Below, in pieces: positions 1-8,595 of a DNA stretch of 64,000 bases. Made by a program: the position numbers and the translations under genes. The notes below the pieces were generated by a model. The model ran no database searches and was not told the DNA's origin. It was given only the letters and a program-made list of their open reading frames with translations. Origin of the DNA: Polyangia bacterium (lineage in GTDB: Bacteria > Myxococcota_A > Polyangia > Fen-1088); assembly GCA_036268875.1 (NCBI GenBank), contig DATATI010000001.1, forward strand, positions 62,001-126,000, written 5' to 3'. The number at the start of each line of letters is the position of its first letter. Within the stretch, counting starts at the first letter, position 1.

Positions 1-976
1 CGCCTTTGCCGTCGTCGACATACTCGACGCGATCGAATTCCATGCCGCGCAGCTTGCCGCCTTCGACCACGAACTTCTTGGGCACATGGTTGACGACGAT
101 CTGGATCAGCTCTTCCTCGGCGTCTTCCAGCTCCCAGGGCGACGCCTTGAAGAACTGGCGCGGGCGGCGGGCCATGACCTTGATGTCCTTGCCGCCCAGG
201 CGCCGCGAGGTGCGACAGCAGTCCATGGCCGTGTTGCCGACGCCGATGATAAGGACGCGCTCGCCGATCTTGTCGATGTGTTCGAAGGCGACGCTTTCCA
301 GCCAGTCGATGCCGATGTGGATGCGCTCGGCGCCTTCCTTGCGACCGGGGAGATCCAGTTCCTTGCCGCGCGGGGCGCCCGTACCGACGAAGACGGCGTC
401 GAAGTTTTCTTTCAGCAGCGCCTTCAGGCTGCCGACCGGCGTGCTGTACCGGATGTCGACGCCCATGTTCAGGATCATCCCGATCTCGTCGTCGAGGACG
501 GCGCGCGGCAAGCGAAAGACCGGAACGTTGGTGCGCATCAGGCCGCCGGCCTCGGCGGATTTTTCGAAGATGACGACCTCGTAACCAAGCGGCATCAAAT
601 CGTTGGCCACCGCCAGCGACGCCGGACCGGCGCCGATGCAGGCCACGCGCTTGCCGTTGCGCTGGGCCGGCGCCTTCGGCAGGCGATCGGTGATGTCGCC
701 GCGCAGGTCGGCGGCCACGCGCTTGAGACGGCAGATGGCCACCGGCTTGTCGTCGATGCGCTCGCGGCGGCAGGCCGGCTCGCAGGGGCGATCGCAGGTG
801 CGGCCCAAGATGCCCGGGAAGACATTCGATTCGCGGTTCAGCATGTACGCGTCGGCGTACTGCTCTTGCGCGATCATGCGGATGTAACCAGGAACGTTGG
901 TGTGCGCCGGACAGGCCCACTGACAGTCGACGACCTTGTGGAAATAATTCGGGTTCCGGACGTCCGTGGGTTTCAC
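1..976 (-). CDS. FAD/NAD(P)-dependent oxidoreductase, GltD-like (partial, runs off window start)
   Basis: The first 325 residues are visible; the 3' end lies outside the window. GTG start at 976 with a GGAGAG-type ribosome site just upstream. The N-terminal ferredoxin-like region carries Cys18, Cys22, Cys61, Cys65, Cys69 and Cys82, arranged as in glutamate synthase small subunits that bind two 4Fe-4S clusters. An FAD Rossmann motif (CIGAGPASLA, about residue 113) follows, then a second dinucleotide motif (IIGVGNTAMDCCR). Family members pass electrons between NAD(P)H and a partner subunit. No gltB is visible, so this could be GltD or a related stand-alone oxidoreductase. The 284 bp between it and glgP hold no convincing gene. 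Confidence 0.85.
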   Translation of the reverse strand, partial: MKPTDVRNPNYFHKVVDCQWACPAHTNVPGYIRMIAQEQYADAYMLNRESNVFPGILGRTCDRPCEPACRRERIDDKPVAICRLKRVAADLRGDITDRLPKAPAQRNGKRVACIGAGPASLAVANDLMPLGYEVVIFEKSAEAGGLMRTNVPVFRLPRAVLDDEIGMILNMGVDIRYSTPVGSLKALLKENFDAVFVGTGAPRGKELDLPGRKEGAERIHIGIDWLESVAFEHIDKIGERVLIIGVGNTAMDCCRTSRRLGGKDIKVMARRPRQFFKASPWELEDAEEELIQIVVNHVPKKFVVEGGKLRGMEFDRVEYVDDGKG

Positions 977-1125
977 CGGCTCTGCTCTCCGTGCTCTTGG
1001 ATACGGTCGAAGGAAGCGGACTCTAAAACGAACGCGTTCCCACCGCCACCGACACCACTGAGGGAAAGCCCTGCCGCGCCCGGTATCTACGAATTACGTC
1101 GATTCATTTAGCAGGTTTCCGGCTT

Positions 1126-1143
1126 GTTTGTCAGGAAACAAAC
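1126..1143. other. Small inverted repeat in the glgP/oxidoreductase gap
   Basis: GTTTGT and ACAAAC arms of 6 bp flank a 6-base loop, about 150 bases upstream of the GltD-like GTG start. It could be an operator or a chance repeat. No T-run follows it, so it is not a recognisable terminator. Confidence 0.2.
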
Positions 1144-1195
1144 GCCCACCCGCGACAAGAGCCGGGCCCGGATGCTAAACACGCACGGTGTCTCC

Positions 1196-1212
1196 GGCGG
1201 GCAAAGCCCGCC
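1196..1212 (-). terminator. GC-rich hairpin downstream of glgP (possible terminator without T-tract)
   Basis: A perfect 7-bp stem (GGCGGGC/GCCCGCC) with a 3-base loop lies about 50 bases after the glgP stop. There is no T-run on either strand, so if it ends transcription it would need Rho or be only partly effective. The placement just beyond the gene end is the main support. Confidence 0.3.
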
Positions 1213-1260
1213 TGCGATCCGCCAGGGGGTACCAGGATCGGGAGTGGATGTCCCGCGCAG

Positions 1261-3786
1261 CTATCGATCGATGAGGTTGAGGTCCGTCTTCCGCGGGCGG
1301 ATGTGCCAGATTTCTTCGGCGTATTGACGGATCGTGTTGTCGCTGGAGAATTGGCTTCCGCCGGCGATGTTCAGGGCGGCGCGGCGCGACCAGACGCGGG
1401 GCTGGCGATAGACGGTGCCGGCCTCGGCTTCGCGGGCGACGTAGCTGTCGAAGTCGGCGCAGACCATGAAGGCGTCGTGGTCGCGCAGGCTGTTGACGAT
1501 GGGTTTGTACCGATCGCGTTCGCCCAGGCTGAAGAAGCCAGAGGCCATCAGGTCCAGCGCTTCGGCCAGGACCGGCGATCGATCGATGAAGGCGCGCGGG
1601 TCATAGCCGGTTTCCCAAAGTTCGGCCACCTGGCGGGTGTCCATCCCGAAAAGGAAGAAGTTCTCGTGACCGACGGCGTCGCGGATCTCGATGTTGGCGC
1701 CGTCCAGCGTGCCCAGGGTCAGCGCCCCGTTCAAGGCGAACTTCATGTTGCTGGTGCCGGAGGCTTCCTTGCCGGCGGTGGAGATCTGCACGGACAGATC
1801 GGCCGCCGGAATGATCGCCTGGGCCAGCGACACGCCGTAGTTCGGCACGAACACCATGGCCAGCCGTCCGCGCACCAGCGGGTCGGCGTTGATCACCGCG
1901 GCCACGTCGTTCAGCAGGCGGATGTGCAGCTTGGCCATGGTGTAACCGGGCGCGGCCTTGCCGGCGAAGATGTACGCGCGCGGCACGGTGTCCAGCGATG
2001 GGTCGCGCCGGATGGCCATGTAATGGCCGATGATCTGCAGGCAAGCGAGCAGCTGCCGCTTGTATTCGTGGATGCGTTTCACCTGCACCACGAACATCGC
2101 TTCGGGCGGCAGTTCGACACCGGTGCGGGCCTGCACCAGCGGGGCCAGGGCGCGCTTGTTCTCCTGTTTGACGGTCCAAAGCTCGTCGAGGAATTCCGGG
2201 TCGTCGGCGAAGGCCGCCAGCGCGCGCAGCCGCGACAGATCGCGATCGATCCATTCAGACGAGCCGAGCTTTTCGGTGATGAGCCGGGTCAGGCGCGGGT
2301 TGGCGTACAAGATCCATCGCCGCGGCGTCACGCCGTTGGTCTTGTTGTTGAACTTGTCAGGCCACAGCTCGTAAAAATCAGCGAGCAGCTGGCTCTTGAT
2401 GAGCTCGGTGTGCAGCTGGGCCACGCCGTTCACGCTGTGCGCCGCCACCGTGGCCAGGTTTGCCATGCGCACCTGCTGGCGGTGGCCTTCTTCGATGATC
2501 GACATGCGCCGCAGGCGATCGTCATCGCCCGGCCAGCGGGTCTGCACCTGGCGCAAGAACCGCTGGTTGACTTCGTAAATGATCTGCAAATGCCGCGGCA
2601 GCAGCTTGCCCAGCAACGCCACCGGCCAGCGTTCCAGCGCTTCGGGCAGCAGCGTGTGGTTGGTGTAGCCGAACGTCTTCTCGGTGATGGCCCAGGCGTC
2701 GTCCCAGGCGAGGCCCTCTAGATCGACCAGCACCCTCATCAGTTCGGCCACGCCGATGGACGGGTGGGTGTCGTTCAACTGGATGGCCACCTTTTCGGGA
2801 AACTGTTCGAACGTCGCGTGGCTGCGTTTGTATCGTTTGATGATGTCGGCGATCGAGCAGGCGACGAAAAAGTACTGCTGCTTCAAGCGCAGCTCGCGGC
2901 CCTCGTCGCTTTGATCGTTGGGGTACAGAACCTTGGAGATGTTCTCGGTGTCGATTTTTTCCTCGACTGCGCGCCGGTAGTCGCCCTCGTTGAAAAACTG
3001 CAGGTCGAAGTCGCGGGTCGCGCGCGCCGCCCACAGCCGCAGCGTGTTCACGTTGTTCACCCGGTGGCCGACGATGAACGAATCGTACGGCAGGCCGATG
3101 ACCGGCCGAGCGTCGACCCAGTCCGCTTGCATGCGTCCGCAGGCGTCGTGGCGCACCTCCACGCGGCCGTAAAACTTCACGGTCTGCGCGTCCTCGTGGC
3201 GCGGCAGCTCCCACGGATTTCCTAAATGCAGCCAGTTGTCATGGCGCTCCACTTGCCGGCCGTCTTCGATCGACTGCTCGAACATGCCAAAGTCGTAGCG
3301 AATGCCGTAGCCGACCGCCGGCAACTCCAGCGTGGCCAGCGAATCCATGAAGCACGCCGCCAGCCGCCCGAGGCCGCCGTTGCCCAGGCCCGGATCGCCC
3401 TCGCGCTCCAGCACGTCGCCGAGATCGAACCCGTGCTGCGCGGCCAGCGCCTCCGCCGCGCCGTACAGATCCAGATTCAACAGGCAAAGGCCGAGCGACC
3501 GTCCGGTCAAAAACTCCGAGGACAAATAGTAGGCGCGCTTGACGTCGTGCTCGAGGTAGGTGCGCTGGGTGGCCAGCCAGCGGTGCACCAGGCGATCGCG
3601 CACGGTGTGGGCCATGGCCTGGTAAAGGTCCAGCGCCGAAGCGTCGCACAGCTCCTTGGCGCAGGTGTGCGTCAGGTGTTCCAGCACCGCGCGGCTGAAG
3701 TCGACCGCCTCGACGCCGGAACGCTTGGCCGCAGCGGTCGCGGCTGCCTTGGGCGCTGGCGGATCAGACCAGCTATTGACCGTCAT
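1261..3786 (-). CDS. glgP: Glycogen/alpha-glucan phosphorylase (GT35)
   Basis: Encodes 841 residues, the usual length for the family. It releases glucose-1-phosphate from glycogen ends using phosphate and pyridoxal phosphate. The cofactor segment EASGTSNMKFALNG is intact, with the Schiff-base lysine near residue 682, and the family signature NGGLGRLAACFMDSLATL occurs in the N-terminal half. The N-terminal 30 residues are Ala-rich and specific to this protein. ATG start at 3786; 93 bp separate it from the ABC-F gene upstream, so it may have its own promoter. Its anabolic partners (branching enzyme, synthase) are encoded 6.5 kb away at 10.3-13.4 kb. Identification is firm. Confidence 0.97.
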   Translation of the reverse strand: MTVNSWSDPPAPKAAATAAAKRSGVEAVDFSRAVLEHLTHTCAKELCDASALDLYQAMAHTVRDRLVHRWLATQRTYLEHDVKRAYYLSSEFLTGRSLGLCLLNLDLYGAAEALAAQHGFDLGDVLEREGDPGLGNGGLGRLAACFMDSLATLELPAVGYGIRYDFGMFEQSIEDGRQVERHDNWLHLGNPWELPRHEDAQTVKFYGRVEVRHDACGRMQADWVDARPVIGLPYDSFIVGHRVNNVNTLRLWAARATRDFDLQFFNEGDYRRAVEEKIDTENISKVLYPNDQSDEGRELRLKQQYFFVACSIADIIKRYKRSHATFEQFPEKVAIQLNDTHPSIGVAELMRVLVDLEGLAWDDAWAITEKTFGYTNHTLLPEALERWPVALLGKLLPRHLQIIYEVNQRFLRQVQTRWPGDDDRLRRMSIIEEGHRQQVRMANLATVAAHSVNGVAQLHTELIKSQLLADFYELWPDKFNNKTNGVTPRRWILYANPRLTRLITEKLGSSEWIDRDLSRLRALAAFADDPEFLDELWTVKQENKRALAPLVQARTGVELPPEAMFVVQVKRIHEYKRQLLACLQIIGHYMAIRRDPSLDTVPRAYIFAGKAAPGYTMAKLHIRLLNDVAAVINADPLVRGRLAMVFVPNYGVSLAQAIIPAADLSVQISTAGKEASGTSNMKFALNGALTLGTLDGANIEIRDAVGHENFFLFGMDTRQVAELWETGYDPRAFIDRSPVLAEALDLMASGFFSLGERDRYKPIVNSLRDHDAFMVCADFDSYVAREAEAGTVYRQPRVWSRRAALNIAGGSQFSSDNTIRQYAEEIWHIRPRKTDLNLIDR

Positions 3787-3879
3787 CGTCGGCCAGTCTG
3801 CGCCGACCGTTGTAACAGCGGTGTTTCGGTTGTGACTGTCCTCGGTAACTTTCAGAGCGCGGAGCCGACGCCCGCTAGT

Positions 3880-5499
3880 CTAGCGCAGCCCGGGCGCCTC
3901 GTGGCCGCTGCGAGCGACGTATTCGACGTAACCGCCGCCGTAGGGGATCGGACGGTCGGACGTCAGCTCCAGCACGCGGTTCGAAAGCTTGGCCAGGAAT
4001 TGCCGGTCGTGCGAGACGAACAGCATCGTGCCTTCATAATCGCCCAGCGCCCGCACGATCATGTCCTTGGTGGCGATGTCCAGGTGGTTGGTCGGTTCGT
4101 CCAGCACCAAAAAGTTGGGGCGTTCATAAAGAATCCGGGCCAGCACCAAACGCGCCTTCTCGCCGCCGGACAGCACGCGGCAGATCTTGTCGATGTCGTC
4201 GCCGGAGAAACCGAATCCGCCGGCCAGACCGCGAAGGGCGCCGACGCTGGCCAGCGGAAATGCCTCTTCCAGAATCTCGTACACGGTTTTGTCGGCGTCC
4301 AAGATCTCCATCGCGTGCTGGGCGAAGTAGCCCATCTTCACGCTGGGGCCGACGCTGACGACGCCGTCGTCGGGGGCGGTTTCGCCGGCCACCAGCCTCA
4401 GCAGCGTCGATTTGCCGGCGCCGTTGACGCCCATGATCGCCCAGCGCTCGCGGCGGCGGACGTTCAGATCGAAGCCGTCGTAGATCACCCGCTGCCCATA
4501 GCGTTTGCCCATCCGTTCGATCTTCACCACGTCCTCGCCCGAGCGGGCGCAGCCGGGAAACTCGAACTCCAGCGCGCGGCGCCGCTTGGGCGGCTCGACC
4601 TTCTCGATCTTGTCCAGCTTCTTCACCCGCGACTGCACCTGCGCCGCCTTCGCCGCCTGGGCCTTGAACCGTTCGATAAAGCGCATCTCCTTGGCCAGCA
4701 TGGCCTGCTGGCGCTGGTACGCTGCTTCGGCCTGCACCTCGTTTTGCGCCCGCTGTTTTTCGTAGAAGTCATGGTTGCCCGAATAGCTGGTCAAGACGCC
4801 GCCGTCGATCTCGATGATGCGGCCGACGATGCGGTTCATGAACTCGCGATCGTGCGAGGTCATCAGCAGCGCGCCTTCGTACGTCTTGAGAAAATTTTCC
4901 AGCCAGATGAGCGATTCCAGATCCAGATGGTTCGACGGTTCGTCCAGCAGCATGGCGTCGGGCCGCATCAACAAGATTCGCGCCAGGGCCACCCGCATCT
5001 TCCAACCGCCGGACAGCTGGTTGACGTCGCCGTCCATCATTGACTGCGAGAAACCCAGGCCGGCCAGGATCTCGCGGGCCCGCGCCTCCAGCGCGTAACC
5101 GCCGAGCTCGTCGAAACGCGCCTGCACCTCGCCGAAACGATCCAGCAGCTTCTCCATCTCGTCGGCGCGCGCCGGATCCGCCAGCGCCGCCTCCAGGTGT
5201 TTCAGCTCGGCGGCCACCGTCGACACGGCGCCGGCACCGGCCATCACCTCGGCCACCGCCGGGCGGCCGGACATCTCGCCCACGTCCTGGCTGAAGTAGC
5301 CGATGGTGACGCCGCGATCGACCGAAACCTGGCCGTCGTCGGCCGACTCTTCTTTCATGATCAAACGGAACACCGTCGACTTGCCGGCGCCGTTCGGTCC
5401 CACCAGGCCGACCTTCTCGCCGCGGTGAATGGCCGCCGACGCCTCGACGAACAGGATCTGCGGTCCGTGCTGCTTGCTGATTTTCTCCAGACGAATCAC
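3880..5499 (-). CDS. ABC-F family ATP-binding protein (YbiT/EttA-like)
   Basis: 539 residues with two ABC ATPase domains in one chain and no membrane segments, as expected for ABC-F proteins that act on ribosomes. First Walker A GPNGAGKST near residue 34, with signature LSGGW and LLDEPSNHLD; second Walker A GVNGAGKST, with LSGGEKARL and LVLDEPTNHLD. The linker between the domains is charged and helical (MLAKEMRFIERFKAQAAKAAQ), matching the P-site tRNA interaction motif region. Its start overlaps the stop of the upstream ABC-F gene by four bases (ATGA), so the two are co-translated. The subfamily cannot be fixed without alignment. Confidence 0.93.
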   Translation of the reverse strand: MIRLEKISKQHGPQILFVEASAAIHRGEKVGLVGPNGAGKSTVFRLIMKEESADDGQVSVDRGVTIGYFSQDVGEMSGRPAVAEVMAGAGAVSTVAAELKHLEAALADPARADEMEKLLDRFGEVQARFDELGGYALEARAREILAGLGFSQSMMDGDVNQLSGGWKMRVALARILLMRPDAMLLDEPSNHLDLESLIWLENFLKTYEGALLMTSHDREFMNRIVGRIIEIDGGVLTSYSGNHDFYEKQRAQNEVQAEAAYQRQQAMLAKEMRFIERFKAQAAKAAQVQSRVKKLDKIEKVEPPKRRRALEFEFPGCARSGEDVVKIERMGKRYGQRVIYDGFDLNVRRRERWAIMGVNGAGKSTLLRLVAGETAPDDGVVSVGPSVKMGYFAQHAMEILDADKTVYEILEEAFPLASVGALRGLAGGFGFSGDDIDKICRVLSGGEKARLVLARILYERPNFLVLDEPTNHLDIATKDMIVRALGDYEGTMLFVSHDRQFLAKLSNRVLELTSDRPIPYGGGYVEYVARSGHEAPGLR

Positions 5500-7307
5500 G
5501 ACTGCATGGCCTCCAGCTGCGCCCAGCGCGCGTACAGGGCATCGATCGCCGCCCGGGCTTTCTCTATCTCAGCGCCGAGCGCAATCAAGCGCGGTCCGTC
5601 ACTGACCACCGCCGGCGATTGGCTCTCCGTCTCCAGCGCGCCCAGGGCGGCCTCGGCGGCGGAGATGCGTGCCTCGATGGTGTCCCAGTCGCGCTGGTCC
5701 TTGAAGGTGAGCTTGGCTTTCTTGCTGGCCGCGGTCGAGCGGCCGCCGGCATCGCGCGCCGCCTTGGTCGCGCGCGGCGCCGCCTGCGTGGCATGCCAGG
5801 CGTCCCACTGCGAAAGCCCCACCAGCGCGGTCACCTGGCCTTCCTCGCCGGGTTTGGTGTGAAAGGCCAGGATCTGGGTCGCCACTTGATCCAGAAAATA
5901 TCGATCGTGCGTCACCAGCAGCACCGCGCCGTCGAACGAGCTCAGGGCGTCTTCCAGCACCTGCAGCGTCGGCAAATCCAGATCATTCGTCGGCTCGTCC
6001 AGCACCAGCACGTCCGCCGGCAGCAGCATCAGCTGCGCGATCAGGAGACGGCTCTGCTCGCCGCCCGAAAGCCGGGCCACCGGCAGCATCATCTGCTCGG
6101 ACCGAAACAGAAACCGCTCCAGATAACCGAAACGGTGCACGCGAGCGCCGCGGAACGAAACGAAATCACCGTCGGGGCAAACCGTATCAGCCAGCGAACG
6201 GGTCCCGTCCAGCGATTCGCGGTTCTGTTCGAAGAACGCCACCCGCAGGCCGTCGGCGCGCACCACCGTGCCCACGGTCGGCGCGTCATCGCCGACCAGC
6301 ACACGCAGCAGCGTCGACTTGCCGCAGCCGTTCGGCCCCAGGAAACCAACCCGCGCCCCTGGCCCGACGAACAGATCGACGCCGGCGAACAAAGCCCGTT
6401 CGCCGAAGCGCCGGGCGATGCCGCGCGCCTCGATCAACCGGCGCGGCCCCTTGCCGCGGGCAGCGAAGCCAAGCTCGACGCCGCGGACCTGGTTGCGCGA
6501 CGACAGCGCCGCGACCTCGTCGGCCAGCGCGCCCGCCCGTTGAATGCGGGCCTCCTGTTTGGTGGTGCGCGCCTGCGGCCCGCGCCGCAGCCATTCCGTC
6601 TCGCGGCGAAGCGTGTTGCGCAGGACATCTTCGCGGCGTTCCTGTGCCTGCATCGCCTCGGCCTTGCGTTCCAGATAGGTGGCGTAGTCGCCGGCCACAT
6701 CCATCAGACCAGCGGCGTTGCGGCGATCCAGTTCCAGAATTCGGTTCGCCACCCGCTGCAAAAACAGCCGATCGTGCGTCACCGTCACCGTGGCAAAGCG
6801 CGCGCCGGCCAAGAACTTCTCCAGCCAAAGAATGCTCTCGACGTCCAGGTGATTGGTCGGCTCGTCCAGCAGCAGCAGCTCTGGATCGCGAACCAGCGCC
6901 TGTGCCAGCGCCACCCGCTTGCGCCAGCCACCCGACAATTGATCGACGGGCCGATCGGCGCCAGCGGCGTCGCTGGCGAGATCCATCTTCGCCAGCAGCT
7001 CGTCGACGCGCGCTTCGTCGTCGCCAGCGCCCAGCGCTTCGCGCAGCACGTCGCGCACCGTCGCGCCCGGCGTCAAGACCGGAATCTGCGCCAGATATCC
7101 GACCCTCAGTCCAGCGCGCGCCGCCACCAGCCCGCGATCGGCGGACAGCGCACCCGCCAAGATCTTCAGCAGCGTGGATTTTCCGGCGCCATTTGGCCCG
7201 ATCAAGCCAACCCGATCGCCATCCGACAAGGTGAAGCTGACCGATTCAAACAAGGCGCGCGCCCCGAACGAATGAGCGAGCTCTTGCGCTGACACGAGAA
7301 TGGCCAC
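5496..7307 (-). CDS. uup: ABC-F family ATP-binding protein, Uup-like
   Basis: 603 residues with two ABC domains (GPNGAGKST near residue 38; GPNGCGKST in the second half), both with LSGG signatures and a DEPTN(H/D)LD Walker B. The last 80 or so residues (around KKAKLTFKDQRDWDTIEARI) are charged and predicted coiled coil. This tail separates Uup from other ABC-F proteins, and in Uup it contributes to DNA and ribosome interactions. It is the first gene of a two-gene minus-strand unit overlapping the next ABC-F gene by ATGA. Two different ABC-F proteins in one operon suggests shared translation-related duty; the precise roles are inferred. Confidence 0.9.
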   Translation of the reverse strand: MAILVSAQELAHSFGARALFESVSFTLSDGDRVGLIGPNGAGKSTLLKILAGALSADRGLVAARAGLRVGYLAQIPVLTPGATVRDVLREALGAGDDEARVDELLAKMDLASDAAGADRPVDQLSGGWRKRVALAQALVRDPELLLLDEPTNHLDVESILWLEKFLAGARFATVTVTHDRLFLQRVANRILELDRRNAAGLMDVAGDYATYLERKAEAMQAQERREDVLRNTLRRETEWLRRGPQARTTKQEARIQRAGALADEVAALSSRNQVRGVELGFAARGKGPRRLIEARGIARRFGERALFAGVDLFVGPGARVGFLGPNGCGKSTLLRVLVGDDAPTVGTVVRADGLRVAFFEQNRESLDGTRSLADTVCPDGDFVSFRGARVHRFGYLERFLFRSEQMMLPVARLSGGEQSRLLIAQLMLLPADVLVLDEPTNDLDLPTLQVLEDALSSFDGAVLLVTHDRYFLDQVATQILAFHTKPGEEGQVTALVGLSQWDAWHATQAAPRATKAARDAGGRSTAASKKAKLTFKDQRDWDTIEARISAAEAALGALETESQSPAVVSDGPRLIALGAEIEKARAAIDALYARWAQLEAMQS

Positions 7308-7381
7308 GGCGGGCGCACTTTACACGGAACCTTGGACGACGCTGGCGCAGTCGGGGGATTTTGTGGCGTCCGCACCGTCGC

Positions 7382-8422
7382 TCAGGTCGCTGCCACGCCC
7401 AACGCCCGCCCGATCAAGAACGTCACGCCAGCTGCTCCTGCGCCGATGAACAGCATGCGCAGTCCGCCCTTCAGCGCGCCCTTGCCGGTGAACAAGCTGG
7501 TCGCCGCGCCGACGACGAACAGCGCCGCGCCAGTGACGAACAGCGCGCCGGTCAGCGCCGCGCGTCCGCTGGTCACCAGAAACGACAGCAGCGGCAAGAA
7601 CGCGCCGATGGCGAACGAGATCGCCGACGATCCCGCCGCTCTCCACGGCGAGCCGAGCTCCGTCGGATCCAGACCCAGCTCTTCGCGCGCCAGCGTGTCC
7701 AGGGCGTGCTGCGGGTTTTCGATCAAGCGCGTCGACACGCGCTGGGCGTCTTCTTTTTCCAGGCCGCGCGCTTCGTAGATCAGCGCCAGCTCGGCGGCCT
7801 CCTCGCGCGGGTATTCGGACAGCTCGTCGCGTTCAGCGCTGATCTGGCGCTCGAACATCTCGCGCTGCGACCGCACCGAAACGTATTCGCCCGATGCCAT
7901 CGAGAACGCGCCGGCCAGAAGCCCGGCGACGCCCGACACGACGATCATCCGTTCACCACCAGCGACGCTGGCCGCGCCGGCCACGCCCAGGATCAAGCTG
8001 GCGTTCGACACCAGGCCGTCGTTCACGCCGAAGATGGCCGCGCGTAAGCTGCCGCGACCTTTTCCTTGATGACGACGACCCACTTCCTCGACGGTGGTGG
8101 GCATGGCGTGGCCGGGCCGCCGGCCATCATAGATGGACATGCCGCGCACCTTCATCGCCGCCAGCACCCCGCGCATGTGCTGGGGGCCAAACTGCCGCAC
8201 CAACGCCGCCACCACCCGCGCCCGTCGAGTCGGTTGAAACGACGTCGGCGCCGCCGCGCCGCTGCCACGCGCCTTGTCCTCCCAGATCGAGGCCTGCGCC
8301 TCCGCTTCGGCGGCCAGGCGCGCGAACAACTCGCGCCGTTCGGGCGACGGCTCGGTTTCGGCCAGCACCCGGTACAGGAAGGCTGATTCCTTCTCCTGTC
8401 CCCAACTGTCAGCCGCGCTCAT
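7382..8422 (-). CDS. Ferritin-like / VIT1-CCC1 family iron transporter (MbfA-like)
   Basis: 346 residues from the ATG at 8422; an in-frame ATG at 8623 would run into the divergent gene and adds residues with no family look. The N-terminal 55 residues (EKESAFLYRVLAETEPS...) are a short ferritin-like helical region. From about residue 120 the VIT domain follows: GVNDGLVSNASLILGVAGA, a membrane helix with MASGEYVSV, an acidic cytoplasmic loop rich in Glu, and C-terminal helices ending in a Gly/Ala-rich membrane segment. VIT proteins move Fe2+/Mn2+ out of the cytoplasm. The ferritin-like part looks short and lacks a clear ExxH pair, so its metal site may be weak. Confidence 0.82.
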   Translation of the reverse strand: MSAADSWGQEKESAFLYRVLAETEPSPERRELFARLAAEAEAQASIWEDKARGSGAAAPTSFQPTRRARVVAALVRQFGPQHMRGVLAAMKVRGMSIYDGRRPGHAMPTTVEEVGRRHQGKGRGSLRAAIFGVNDGLVSNASLILGVAGAASVAGGERMIVVSGVAGLLAGAFSMASGEYVSVRSQREMFERQISAERDELSEYPREEAAELALIYEARGLEKEDAQRVSTRLIENPQHALDTLAREELGLDPTELGSPWRAAGSSAISFAIGAFLPLLSFLVTSGRAALTGALFVTGAALFVVGAATSLFTGKGALKGGLRMLFIGAGAAGVTFLIGRALGVAAT

Positions 8423-8595
8423 GTCGTCCACATTACCAGAGGCACCCGGACGCAACGGCGCGCTGCTTGAAAAGAAACGGCGGCGATGCGCCTCGGAAAC
8501 AAATCGGCAGCGTCCCGGATATCTTAGTTTCGCCTCTGCATTATTTTCCGCTGCGCTTCCAATCCGTGAGTAAGCTCTGCCTGCCGAGTCGATGA
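8423..8595. promoter_or_regulatory. Divergent intergenic region between VIT gene and glycogen operon
   Basis: These 173 bases separate two outward-reading genes and must hold the promoters of both. I see no clean -35/-10 pair or palindrome. AT content rises around 8518-8545, which is the likeliest promoter location. Confidence 0.3.

Noticed and set aside
86-1111. Long open frame on the plus strand opposite the GltD-like gene
   Set aside because: It is the antisense shadow of a gene with clear Cys and FAD motifs; its own translation is Asp/Val/Ala-rich with no domain, as usual in high-GC DNA.
1303-5043. Large plus-strand frames opposite glgP and the ABC-F genes
   Set aside because: Both are antisense to firm gene calls and show no motif or ribosome site.
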